DNA of 39,463 nucleotides from assembly GCF_003026215.1 (NCBI RefSeq), contig NZ_PYOC01000021.1, forward strand, positions 1-39,463. The letters run 5' to 3'. Shown piece by piece: positions 1 through 7,378 of the stretch; the first letter of the stretch is position 1, and every line of letters starts with the position of its first letter. This stretch comes from Photobacterium indicum (GTDB lineage: Bacteria; Pseudomonadota; Gammaproteobacteria; Enterobacterales; Vibrionaceae). Position numbers and translations under genes: made by a program. The notes beneath the pieces were generated by a model. That model ran no database searches. It was not told the origin of the DNA and was given only the letters and a program-made list of their open reading frames with translations.

Positions 1-1
1 C

Positions 2-64
2 ACAATAGTGCCTACTATTATGTATAGTAGGTTTAGTACTCACCGATATGGACAAAATCAATGA
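2..64 (+). CDS. possible 3' end of an upstream gene (partial)
   Basis: This frame is open from the left edge to a TGA at 62-64. The stop overlaps the ATG of the next gene in an ATGA arrangement, typical of translationally coupled genes. The next gene has no Shine-Dalgarno sequence of its own, which fits coupling. Only about 20 codons are visible, so no family can be named and chance openness is possible. Confidence 0.35.
   Translation, partial: TIVPTIMYSRFSTHRYGQNQ
11..31. repeat. 8-bp inverted repeat
   Basis: CCTACTAT and ATAGTAGG flank a 5-base loop (TATGT). No T-run follows, so it is not an intrinsic terminator. It may be a small hairpin inside the end of the upstream gene or an operator. 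Confidence 0.3.
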
Positions 65-546
65 ATAAGGATTTTCTTGATAAACAAATCGTTATAACAT
101 TCTTATTTGGAATGTTCATCACATTATTTTCATCCCATATTAATGCTGAAAGTAGCTCTGATAATAATGAGGTAGAGTTTGCCGTATTTTCGATGAATAA
201 TGATATCCCCGCTTTAAGTAAAAGCAAAGCGAGAATGATTTATAAAGGAAAAACAAAAAAAATAAATGGTAGCTTAAAAATCATATTAGTTGATTTGCCT
301 GTGAATTCTATTCATAGAGAAGAATTTTATTCTATGTTACTTGGCAAATCCATATCTCAGATGAATGGATATTGGGCAAGTTTATCATTTTCAGGGAAAG
401 GTAAAGCACCAGAAGAACTTAATAGTGATGATATAAAAAGCATTATTGAATGGTTGAATAATAATCCAAATGGTATTGCGTATGCTCCCATTGAATCTGT
501 TCCGGAAAATGCCAATATTTTAATCACTATCTTACAGGGAGAGTAA
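61..546 (+). CDS. short PstS-like periplasmic phosphate-binding-type protein
   Basis: 161 aa. An N-terminal hydrophobic stretch (about residues 8-29) looks like a signal peptide. The rest matches the short substrate-binding-like family related to PstS: 'LSKSKARMIYKGKTKKI', then 'REEFYSMLLGKS', 'YWASLSFSGKGKAPEEL' and a C-terminal 'NPNGIAYAP', the usual order in these half-size phosphate-binding-like proteins. It is far shorter than true PstS (over 300 aa), so it is more likely an accessory or sensory binding protein than a transporter component. No pstCAB genes are nearby. It appears coupled to an upstream gene by an ATGA overlap and is followed after 4 bp by the porin gene. The fold family is fairly secure; the ligand is unknown. 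Confidence 0.65.
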   Translation: MNKDFLDKQIVITFLFGMFITLFSSHINAESSSDNNEVEFAVFSMNNDIPALSKSKARMIYKGKTKKINGSLKIILVDLPVNSIHREEFYSMLLGKSISQMNGYWASLSFSGKGKAPEELNSDDIKSIIEWLNNNPNGIAYAPIESVPENANILITILQGE

Positions 547-550
547 GACA

Positions 551-1597
551 ATGAATAAAACACTTTTATCAACCATTATTATCGCTGCAATTCCATTCTG
601 CTCACAAGCTGCAATCGACGTTACCGATAACTTTTCAATCAGCGGTTTTGGCTCAACATCGATTACTCAGTCAGATAACAAAACACCACTATTTGTGAAT
701 CGAGAGATTACAGATGACACTTGCTACGATTGTGATACAACATTTGGCTTACAGGCAGACTGGGCAATATGGGATGAATTAAGTGCTTCTGTCCAAGTCG
801 TTAAACGTCCTCAAGATGATTGGTCTGATCCAGAATTAGAATGGGCTTATCTAGCCTACAACTATAACAACTTATCATTTAAAGCCGGGCGCCTAAGGCT
901 ACCTCTTTTTCTTGCGTCGGAATATTATTATGTCGGGCAAGCTTACACATGGGCACGACCGCCACAAGAGGTCTACGATAGCATTTTAGGATTCAATTAC
1001 TTTGATGGTCTTTCGGTCAGTTGGGAATATGAGCTCTCCGATGAAATAGTGCTCGCGGCAATGCCATATTATGGTTTTTCGAATACCAATAAAACGGATT
1101 ACGATAGTGTAACGCTTGAATTTGATACAGAGCGAGTGGCAGGTATTTCATTCGATATTAGTGGCTTTAATTATCGTATTCATATGAATTATATGAATGC
1201 AAAATATCGAATCGTTCCATCACCAACCTATGAAACATTAAACATCTACACGTTCGGGGCTGAATATTCACTTGATCAGTGGCATTTTATGGCAGAAGTA
1301 GAAGCAGACGAGATTCAAACGAATTGGTATACAAGCGCTTCTTATAATATCGATAAGTTTACCCCTTATGTAGTGTATGGAGAGAGCCACCAGCGCCGGA
1401 AAAGCAATAGCATTACGACAGGCGTAAGATACGATATCACGCACACAGTCTCTATTAATGCTGAATGGCAGAATATTTTTATGGATAGAGAAGATTACAA
1501 CGCCGGAAATTCAGGACAATTTGTTGCACCACCAATCGCTTACGGTGAAGACAAAGATGCCCAGTTGTACACTGTTATGCTGAATTTCGTATTCTAA
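551..1597 (+). CDS. outer-membrane beta-barrel porin-like protein
   Basis: 348 aa. Residues 1-20 are a clean signal peptide ending near 'CSQAA'. The mature part has alternating aromatic and polar residues typical of a transmembrane beta barrel ('LEWAYLAYNYNNLSFKAGRLRLPLF', shown here only as a motif stretch of short strands) and ends in a terminal phenylalanine, the signal for outer-membrane assembly. A Cys pair (CYDC) lies near residue 58. It starts 4 bp after the PstS-like gene with a GGGAG-type Shine-Dalgarno, so the two are co-transcribed. Such pairs may form a small periplasmic/outer-membrane module for an anion. The substrate cannot be read from the sequence. Confidence 0.65.
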   Translation: MNKTLLSTIIIAAIPFCSQAAIDVTDNFSISGFGSTSITQSDNKTPLFVNREITDDTCYDCDTTFGLQADWAIWDELSASVQVVKRPQDDWSDPELEWAYLAYNYNNLSFKAGRLRLPLFLASEYYYVGQAYTWARPPQEVYDSILGFNYFDGLSVSWEYELSDEIVLAAMPYYGFSNTNKTDYDSVTLEFDTERVAGISFDISGFNYRIHMNYMNAKYRIVPSPTYETLNIYTFGAEYSLDQWHFMAEVEADEIQTNWYTSASYNIDKFTPYVVYGESHQRRKSNSITTGVRYDITHTVSINAEWQNIFMDREDYNAGNSGQFVAPPIAYGEDKDAQLYTVMLNFVF

Positions 1598-1627
1598 ATT
1601 GACACCTATAAATCGACACCTAAATGT

Positions 1628-1676
1628 AAGGGAGTAATGACATGCTGACGATCAGCAATAATTACTCCCTTTATAT
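1628..1676. terminator. long hairpin terminator, probably bidirectional
   Basis: AAGGGAGTAAT (1628-1638) pairs with ATTACTCCCTT (1661-1671), and an inner stem TGCTGA/TCAGCA lies between. A short T/A tail follows on the + side. It sits between the convergent porin gene and the sugar kinase gene. Confidence 0.6.
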
Positions 1677-1704
1677 TGATACCAAACTAGAACAGTTGAA
1701 TCGC

Positions 1705-2610
1705 TTATTTCACCAACATCGCAGCCCCAAATACACCAGCGCTATCACCCAGATCAGGTTTAACGATAAGTGTATCTAATATTGGGTTAAACAAGTGACG
1801 CTTAATCGCTTGTGGGGCGTGCTCATAAAGTGCATCTATATTACCGACTCCCCCACCCACAACAATCACATCGGGGTCAATAACGTTAATAATTTGTGCA
1901 ACAGCTAAACCAAACTTATCGATTAATCGCGTTAATGTATGCTGAGCGAAGCTATCTCCGCTTTCAGCTAATTTTACGATTTCAGGCAAAGAATGCTCTT
2001 GCTTGGTAATACTTTTGTAATGCGCTTCTAAGCCTTTCCCTGAAATCACTGTTTCTAAACAGCCTTCTTTACCGCAATAACATAACGCACCATTAGGTTC
2101 TAATACATTATGCCCCCACTCGCCTGCAATGCCATGTCGTCCGTTTATCAGCTTGCCATTAACAACAACACCAGAACCGACACCTGTGCCCATGATAATA
2201 CCAAATACGACTTCAGCATCGGGCTTTAAGCGTTTCACAACACCTAAGCGGGCTTCCGCTAACGCGAAACAATTTGCATCATTTGCAAGTACAACTTTAG
2301 TGCCCAACATTTCTGAGAGATCTTTATCAAAAGGCTGACCATTCAATGCTGTTGAATTGCAGTTTTTCATTACACCTGTTTGAGGATCTAACGCACCAGG
2401 CGTACCAAACCCAATTGCTTCGGGGGATTCACCTATAGATTCAGCACACATATCAATAAGAGACTTGATACGTTGTAGAATATGGGCATAACCTTTACTG
2501 CCTTCAGTGGCTACTCGCTTACGCAACACACACTGATCATCTGTTCGTGACATCACTGCACACTCAATCTTCGTGCCACCTAGATCAACGCCCCAATAAT
2601 ACTGACTCAT
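1705..2610 (-). CDS. mak: ROK-family sugar kinase (Mak/fructokinase-like)
   Basis: 301 aa. ROK kinases phosphorylate free cytoplasmic hexoses with ATP. Visible motifs are the phosphate loop DLGGTK (residues 9-14), the catalytic Asp in 'ANDANC' (D111), 'EWGH' (H167) and the zinc-binding CYCGKEGC (177-184) followed by E186. The stretch 'NSTALNGQPFDKDLS' around residues 85-99 is the form I associate with E. coli Mak (manno/fructokinase) rather than NagK, and the length equals that of Mak. The start has a good Shine-Dalgarno (GGAG, 5 bases before ATG). Divergent or isolated, with no sugar transporter beside it. The ROK family is certain; the sugar (fructose, mannose or another hexose) is an inference. 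Confidence 0.8.
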   Translation of the reverse strand: MSQYYWGVDLGGTKIECAVMSRTDDQCVLRKRVATEGSKGYAHILQRIKSLIDMCAESIGESPEAIGFGTPGALDPQTGVMKNCNSTALNGQPFDKDLSEMLGTKVVLANDANCFALAEARLGVVKRLKPDAEVVFGIIMGTGVGSGVVVNGKLINGRHGIAGEWGHNVLEPNGALCYCGKEGCLETVISGKGLEAHYKSITKQEHSLPEIVKLAESGDSFAQHTLTRLIDKFGLAVAQIINVIDPDVIVVGGGVGNIDALYEHAPQAIKRHLFNPILDTLIVKPDLGDSAGVFGAAMLVK

Positions 2611-2635
2611 CGTTACTCCAGATTTTTTATCATTA

Positions 2636-2701
2636 TATATCCAAGTTACCTTACTGTACTTACTTCAGCGAGAACCTACACCGTAAGGTTACTTGGATAT
2701 A
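2636..2701. repeat. 19-bp imperfect inverted repeat upstream of the sugar kinase
   Basis: Left arm 2636-2654 and right arm 2683-2701 are complementary over 19 bases with one mismatch (TATATCCAAGTTACCTTAC against GTAAGGTTACTTGGATATA), around a 28-base loop. There is no T-run on either side. It lies 25 bp upstream of the kinase start, so an operator, a 5'-UTR stem or a relic of a small element are all possible. The rest of 2611-2938 shows nothing else I can name. Confidence 0.5.
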
Positions 2702-2938
2702 ATACTTAATAATTAAGGAATAAGAGCAACACATGCAACAAAGTGAACCAGAAAAGTGCCAATTAGTGATACCGCTTTTGTTTAGATAAATAATTTTTGC
2801 CCCAAATGCCAGAGCAATCACACAATCAATTTTAACGACAAGATCGCCTAATCATTAAAATCAGCCATAATTACTTAACAATGGTCATGACTTTGACTTA
2901 TTTCTTTTTAGACAAATGTCGTCAAGGAGAATCACACT

Positions 2939-3154
2939 ATGTTTCTTAAAGAGACTCGTACTGGTGATCTAGTAGATGTGATTGATATGGGGTCTTTAAT
3001 AAACCCTTTTACTCAACAGGTGGATGTTCAATACCAATCAGGGGAAGATTTAGCTGATCCTGTTGCGATAGACAAACAGAATTTGGCTTTTCCATCTGGT
3101 GAGCAATTACCAGAATGCTGGATAAACGGCTACTACCGTTTTAAACAAGGATAA
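2939..3154 (+). CDS. small conserved Vibrionaceae-type protein
   Basis: 71 aa. It is acidic, with no signal peptide or membrane segment. The Shine-Dalgarno AAGGAG lies 9 bases before ATG. The layout (an opening 'FLKETRTGDLVDVIDMGSL', a middle acidic part, and the ending 'LPECWINGYYRF') resembles a short protein family common in vibrios that I remember as having no known function, sometimes loosely labelled acetyltransferase in annotations. No catalytic motif is visible. It is a single-gene unit, convergent with the MarR regulator gene and separated from it by a hairpin. Confidence 0.7.
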   Translation: MFLKETRTGDLVDVIDMGSLINPFTQQVDVQYQSGEDLADPVAIDKQNLAFPSGEQLPECWINGYYRFKQG

Positions 3155-3191
3155 TGGATTCGATAAAACGTAATAATGACTCGACTATTTT

Positions 3192-3239
3192 ACTCGCCAT
3201 CTCATAACTACTTAACACTAGTTATAATTGATGGCGAGT
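3192..3239. terminator. hairpin between convergent genes
   Basis: ACTCGCCATC (3192-3201) pairs with GATGGCGAGT (3230-3239), with further inner pairing (TAACTA/TAGTTA). No clear T-run follows on either side, so it may be a rho-independent-like or processing stem serving the two convergent genes. Confidence 0.45.
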
Positions 3240-3258
3240 GACTATAACTTTGCCCAAG

Positions 3259-3681
3259 CTACTTTTGAAGGTTTTTAGCTAGCTCTAAACAATGCAAACG
3301 AAGCTCTTCTACCCGAGACGCATCCATACTCGACTTCTGGCGAAGCTGTTGCTTCAAATCTTTCGCTTTTTCTTGTAACTCACGCCCAGTCAACGTTAAA
3401 GAAATCACTTTTTTACGCTCATCAATGGGTGAAACTTGACGAGTCAGCATTTGCTTGCCTTCTAAACGCTTCACTATCGGGGTTAATGTTCCCGGATCGA
3501 GATGAGTATCATGAGATAGCTCGGTCAGGCTTACATCATTGTTGTACCACAATGATTGCATAACAATATATTGTGGGTAGGTTAGATCAAACTCGTCTAA
3601 CAATGGGCGGTATGCGCGAACTAATGCATTGGTCGCCGTATAGAGTGCAAAGCACACATTGTCTGATAACTGTTGAGACAT
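3259..3681 (-). CDS. MarR-family regulator, OhrR-like
   Basis: 140 aa from the start chosen here. The start at 3681 is preceded by GGAGAGGG at good spacing. An upstream ATG at 3699 adds six residues but has no Shine-Dalgarno. The N-terminal part has a Cys in 'NVCFALYTATNALVRAY' followed by 'YRPLLDEFDLTYPQY', which is the layout of OhrR, where that Cys senses organic peroxides. The winged helix-turn-helix includes 'SLTELSHDTHLDPGTLTPIVK' and the wing 'SPIDERKK'. It is divergent from the CurA-like reductase, a likely target, with two matching near-palindromes between them. No ohr gene is visible here, so the role is a thiol- or electrophile-responsive repressor by inference. Confidence 0.8.
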   Translation of the reverse strand: MSQQLSDNVCFALYTATNALVRAYRPLLDEFDLTYPQYIVMQSLWYNNDVSLTELSHDTHLDPGTLTPIVKRLEGKQMLTRQVSPIDERKKVISLTLTGRELQEKAKDLKQQLRQKSSMDASRVEELRLHCLELAKNLQK

Positions 3682-3702
3682 TCTTTCCCTCTCCGGCATA
3701 CA

Positions 3703-3718
3703 ATCACTTTTCAGTGAT
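3703..3718. promoter_or_regulatory. small inverted repeat before the MarR gene
   Basis: ATCACT and AGTGAT flank four bases (TTTC), 22 bp upstream of the regulator start. It may be an autoregulatory site or chance. Confidence 0.25.
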
Positions 3719-3817
3719 CATTTTTCACCCAAACGATACTGGTTGTATCCACTCCAAATCTATACTCCGCATAATAACGTGTATTGCATCACAGTAATAT
3801 AGTTAGCCTTAAAATAC

Positions 3818-3839
3818 TTAGCGCGCAAAATATTTTCGC
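3818..3839. promoter_or_regulatory. candidate MarR/OhrR operator 1
   Basis: The core GCGCAAAATATTTTCGC is a near-palindrome centred on AAAATATTTT. The 18 bases from 3818 recur with one change at 3893, 75 bp away (about seven helical turns). Both copies lie in the 351-bp gap between the divergent MarR and reductase genes, where an operator is expected. Confidence 0.45.
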
Positions 3840-3892
3840 ACAAGCCTATTGCATAAATAAAAAACTGGGTGTAATTTAAAAAGCAGATTTAG

Positions 3893-3913
3893 TTAGTGCG
3901 CAAAATATTTGCA
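3893..3913. promoter_or_regulatory. candidate MarR/OhrR operator 2
   Basis: Second copy of the motif: TTAGTGCGCAAAATATTT followed by GCA, giving a near-palindrome around AAATATTT. It is nearer the reductase start (4033). Apart from the two copies and AT-rich promoter-like sequence, the gap 3682-4032 holds nothing else I can support. Confidence 0.45.
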
Positions 3914-4032
3914 GGGAAAGTAATTAGATCTTACTCTATCAACAAACCATAACTATTAAACAAGCAGTAAGCTTTTGAACAAAATGAAAAGAAGCTGCTA
4001 CTGTTACTTAAAATCCTTCAAAGGAAGACATA

Positions 4033-5028
4033 ATGAACATTCAAGAAATTCAATTAACTTCTCGCCCTACAGGCATTCCGTCAGCTGAAAACTTTGCATT
4101 GGCTCAGAACACATTACCTGAAATACAAGATGGTGAAGTATTAGTAAAGAACCTTTGGATGTCTGTTGACCCTTACATGCGTGGCCGCATGATGGATCGT
4201 GCAAGCTACATTGCCCCTTTCCAAATAGGTGAAGCCTTAGAAGGTGGCGCAATTGGTGAAGTTCTTGAATCGAAAAACAGTGAGTTCCCTGTTGGCACCA
4301 AAGTAAACAGTATGCAGGGTTGGCGCAGCCATTACATCAGTAACGGAAACGGTTTAACCGCACTTCCTGTAACACCACTACCCGATCAAAGTTTCTTAGG
4401 CATTATGGGTATGCCCGGTATGACCGCATGGACAGGCCTGTTCCGTATCGCAAAATTAAAACCAACAGATACTGTTTTCATTTCAGCAGCTTCTGGCGCA
4501 GTGGGTAGCGTCGCTTGTCAGATTGCAAAAATGCACGGCTGTACTGTTGTCGGTTCAACTAGTTCTGACGATAAAGTGGCACTGCTTAAAAGCTTAGGTG
4601 TTGATGTTGTGATCAACTATAAGAAAGAATCAAACCTAATAGAAGCATTAGCAAAAGCAGCACCGCAAGGTATTGATGTGTATTTTGAAAATGTTGGTGG
4701 TGAACACCTTGAAGCTGCATTGGCAAACATGAATGATTACGGTCGTATCGCGGTATGTGGCATGATTTCTCAATACAATGCGACAGAGCCTCAGCCAGGC
4801 CCTACTAACCTTGCCATGCTTATTATCAAGAAATTAAAAGTTGAAGGCTTCATCGTATTCGACCACTGGGCGCACTATGGTGAATTCGCACAGCAAATGG
4901 GCCAATGGATTTCTGAAGGTAAAATCAAATGGGAAGAAACTGTGTACGAAGGCTTAGCTGAAGCGCCTAATGCATTTATCGGACTGTTTGAAGGTAAGAA
5001 CAAAGGAAAAATGCTGGTTAAACTGTAA
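4033..5028 (+). CDS. curA: NADPH-dependent curcumin reductase-like MDR enzyme
   Basis: 331 aa. A zinc-free medium-chain reductase of the CurA / leukotriene-B4 12-hydroxydehydrogenase type, which reduces activated C=C bonds of enones with NADPH. Visible features are the N-terminal GroES-like part with 'SVDPYMRGRM', the nucleotide-binding loop 'AASGAVGS' (residues 152-159), and the family-typical 'IDVYFENVGG' and 'GRIAVCGMISQYN'. The length is that of E. coli CurA. The Shine-Dalgarno AAGGAAG is well placed. The gene is divergent from the OhrR-like regulator, and the reaction suits detoxification of the electrophiles or peroxide products such a regulator senses. The native substrate is unknown. 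Confidence 0.85.
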   Translation: MNIQEIQLTSRPTGIPSAENFALAQNTLPEIQDGEVLVKNLWMSVDPYMRGRMMDRASYIAPFQIGEALEGGAIGEVLESKNSEFPVGTKVNSMQGWRSHYISNGNGLTALPVTPLPDQSFLGIMGMPGMTAWTGLFRIAKLKPTDTVFISAASGAVGSVACQIAKMHGCTVVGSTSSDDKVALLKSLGVDVVINYKKESNLIEALAKAAPQGIDVYFENVGGEHLEAALANMNDYGRIAVCGMISQYNATEPQPGPTNLAMLIIKKLKVEGFIVFDHWAHYGEFAQQMGQWISEGKIKWEETVYEGLAEAPNAFIGLFEGKNKGKMLVKL

Positions 5029-5074
5029 GCCTGTTATTACCACTGAAATAACAGCCAACTTTATAACCTAATTG

Positions 5075-5100
5075 AAAAAGGAGCCTTCGGGCTCCTTTCT
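5075..5100. terminator. intrinsic terminator, bidirectional
   Basis: GGAGCC-TTCG-GGCTCC, a tight tetraloop hairpin flanked by an A-run on the left and TTTCT on the right. It serves curA (+) and pqiC (-). Confidence 0.85.
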
Positions 5101-5138
5101 ATCCATTCAATAAATGATGATGGCCTATCGGTTTTTTA

Positions 5139-5732
5139 TTACAAAGAAGCTGGCGCCACTTTTAGCCGTTGTGCAATCTGAGTAGTTAAACGGTTTATAC
5201 CTTCAGATAAGGCTTTAACCTGCGCGTCGTACCCTTCTTCTTGTAAAGGTACTTGGAACTGAAATGGGTACACACCATTCAAGTCACCATCACTTTTTAC
5301 TAGCATCCACTCGCCGCTAATTTTAGCCATGCCGGAATAGTGTCCATTGAACTCATCAATTTTCACCTGTAACCGCGGTGAATTATACGTACTTAAGGCT
5401 GGCGTCAATTCAGTTGTCCAGAACTGGCTTTGCTTATTACGTAAATCTTGATTAATACGCCGTGTCAGCTGTTTACCAATACTTTCAGCCCATAGGTTTT
5501 GTTGAGCTTGCACAACTTCGGTATCACTTACTTGATACACAAGGCCTGTACCTGCTAGATGTTCAGCCATCTCAACCGGACGAATAACCAGTAATGGTTG
5601 GTTAGACCCAATTTGAGACGTTGTGCTTTGTGCACCAGTAGGCAATAGATAACTATTCACAGCATCGGGTTGACTACTACAACCAGCTAAGAATGCAGTT
5701 GCGACTACCATAAATAATACGTGCTTTTTCAT
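5139..5732 (-). CDS. pqiC: outer-membrane lipoprotein of the Pqi system
   Basis: 197 aa. The lipobox 'FLAGC' puts the lipidated Cys at residue 18 (signal peptidase II). The rest has the PqiC/YmbA (ABC-transport auxiliary lipoprotein, formerly DUF330) layout, with 'LLPTGA' near the start, 'VIRPVEMAEHLAGTGLVYQ' and 'LWAESIGKQLTRRI'. In E. coli PqiC docks at the outer membrane with the PqiB tube. Its ATG overlaps the pqiB stop by one base (TAATG), so the two are translationally coupled. Length is close to the E. coli protein (187 aa). Confidence 0.92.
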   Translation of the reverse strand: MKKHVLFMVVATAFLAGCSSQPDAVNSYLLPTGAQSTTSQIGSNQPLLVIRPVEMAEHLAGTGLVYQVSDTEVVQAQQNLWAESIGKQLTRRINQDLRNKQSQFWTTELTPALSTYNSPRLQVKIDEFNGHYSGMAKISGEWMLVKSDGDLNGVYPFQFQVPLQEEGYDAQVKALSEGINRLTTQIAQRLKVAPASL

Positions 5733-7378
5733 TATTGGCGGCCTCCAGCCGGAATAGGATCTTGTACTTTATCGTCACCGAAAACTAATGAGTTAGGCTT
5801 TTCATTTAATTGTCGTAAAACGGGTTGTAGCTCTTTCATTACTTGCTCAAAACGCGATAATGCTCCCTCAAGATTTCTATAAGGTGCAGCATCCGGCCCA
5901 AAGCCATTCAAGGTTGTCTGAATCTCTTGTAAACTTTTACGCATATCACTTGGTAATGCTTGGGTATCTTTTTGCGCTAACAATTTGTCTAAACTTTTCG
6001 CTACTTTCTCTGCTGCTAACAAGGTTTTCTGCGAAGTGTCTAAGGTCTGAGTTAAAGACGTTAACGTATCTTTGACAGGTAAATCATTAAACTTCTTCAG
6101 TACACCGCTAATTTGCTTCTGTATTTCAGCAAAACCACCCGCTTTGGTTGGAAACAACGGATAATCATCATATTTATTGATTGGTGGCATTTCTTCATCT
6201 TTGTATACATCCGTATCGACGAATAGTGCACCAGTTAATAAATTACCAGTTTTAAGACTGCCACGAAGCCCGCCTTCAAATTCACTTTCTAAATTACGTT
6301 TCAAATCATCAAGAGAATCAATGCCATTCTGACCATAGACTCGACCAAGCTCGATTCGAACAAGAACAGGAATCTGTTTGCTAGAAAAGCCTTCTTCGCG
6401 TGTTGGTAGACGCAATGGTACTTTCTTCACCGTACCTATGCGGATACCACGATATTCGATAGGAGCACCTTCATTTAAGCCACGAACTGATTCATCAAAT
6501 AGCATGACATATTCGATATACTCATCGAAAATTCGCTCACGTACCATATTAAAGTTGTTATATAGCTTAAATAAGCTCATCTGCTTGGTGATGAGGTTTC
6601 CTTCTTCAGAACCATTAGGCACTCTAAAACTGACTCCACCTGTAATTAATGATTCTATTGAGCCTATTTTCAAGTTGAAACCCTGCGCCGACATCTGTAA
6701 GTCAACACCTGATGTTAACCAAAATTTAGTACGGCTACGGATCAAGCTGTCATATGGCTGAAAAATAAATAGCTGGTAGTTAGCTTTTTTAGTGTCAGTA
6801 TCAAAGCTCACCTTTTCAACTCGCCCGACTGTAAATCCTTCATATAGGACTGGATCGCCAACACTTAGTTTACCCGCTTCACGGTGCGTTAATATTAGTC
6901 GTAAACCTTTAGCTTCTGCGGGTGCAACAGGCGGTACATCTAGCACTGTAAACTCACGTTTTTCGGTTTTTTTAATACCCGGTTGTAACTCAATATACGA
7001 TCCAGACAGCAAGGTATCTAAACCCGAAATACCTTCCTTGCCTATTCGGGGTTTTACTACCCAAAATCGTGTATCTTCTTTCAGCATTCTTTCGGCGTCT
7101 TTATCCATCTGCACTTTTGCTGTGATATACGTATAATCATCACTCAGCTTGATTTCAGTTACGACACCTACTTTTACATTCAGTGATTTAATCTCGGTTT
7201 TTCCCACTTCAATACCTTCTGCCGTTTTTAACGTCAGCGTTATCTCTGGGCCTTTACTTCCAACAAATTGCACCAACATCCAGATACCAATAACCAACGC
7301 AACAATAGGCACTAACCATATTGTTGATATCTGTTTTAAAACTTGAACATCAGCCTTCGCTGGCTTGTTATCACTCAT
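5732..7378 (-). CDS. pqiB: MCE-domain intermembrane transport protein
   Basis: 548 aa, against 546 in E. coli. One N-terminal membrane anchor (about residues 17-36, 'IWLVPIVALVIGIWMLV') is followed by three MCE/MlaD domains (about 45-135, 160-220 and 285-385; the first opens 'ITLTLKTAEGIEVGKTEIK'). A long helical C-terminal part (about 415-530) forms the needle-like coiled coil. Known PqiB is a hexameric tube across the periplasm for lipid transport or envelope homeostasis. It overlaps pqiA by 8 bases (ATGAGTGA) and pqiC by one, forming a tight pqiABC operon. No missing domain or frameshift is seen. Confidence 0.95.
   Translation of the reverse strand: MSDNKPAKADVQVLKQISTIWLVPIVALVIGIWMLVQFVGSKGPEITLTLKTAEGIEVGKTEIKSLNVKVGVVTEIKLSDDYTYITAKVQMDKDAERMLKEDTRFWVVKPRIGKEGISGLDTLLSGSYIELQPGIKKTEKREFTVLDVPPVAPAEAKGLRLILTHREAGKLSVGDPVLYEGFTVGRVEKVSFDTDTKKANYQLFIFQPYDSLIRSRTKFWLTSGVDLQMSAQGFNLKIGSIESLITGGVSFRVPNGSEEGNLITKQMSLFKLYNNFNMVRERIFDEYIEYVMLFDESVRGLNEGAPIEYRGIRIGTVKKVPLRLPTREEGFSSKQIPVLVRIELGRVYGQNGIDSLDDLKRNLESEFEGGLRGSLKTGNLLTGALFVDTDVYKDEEMPPINKYDDYPLFPTKAGGFAEIQKQISGVLKKFNDLPVKDTLTSLTQTLDTSQKTLLAAEKVAKSLDKLLAQKDTQALPSDMRKSLQEIQTTLNGFGPDAAPYRNLEGALSRFEQVMKELQPVLRQLNEKPNSLVFGDDKVQDPIPAGGRQ

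Noticed and set aside
1705..2610. N-acetylglucosamine kinase (NagK)
   Set aside because: The 'NSTALNGQPFDKDLS' stretch and length fit the Mak-type ROK kinases better.
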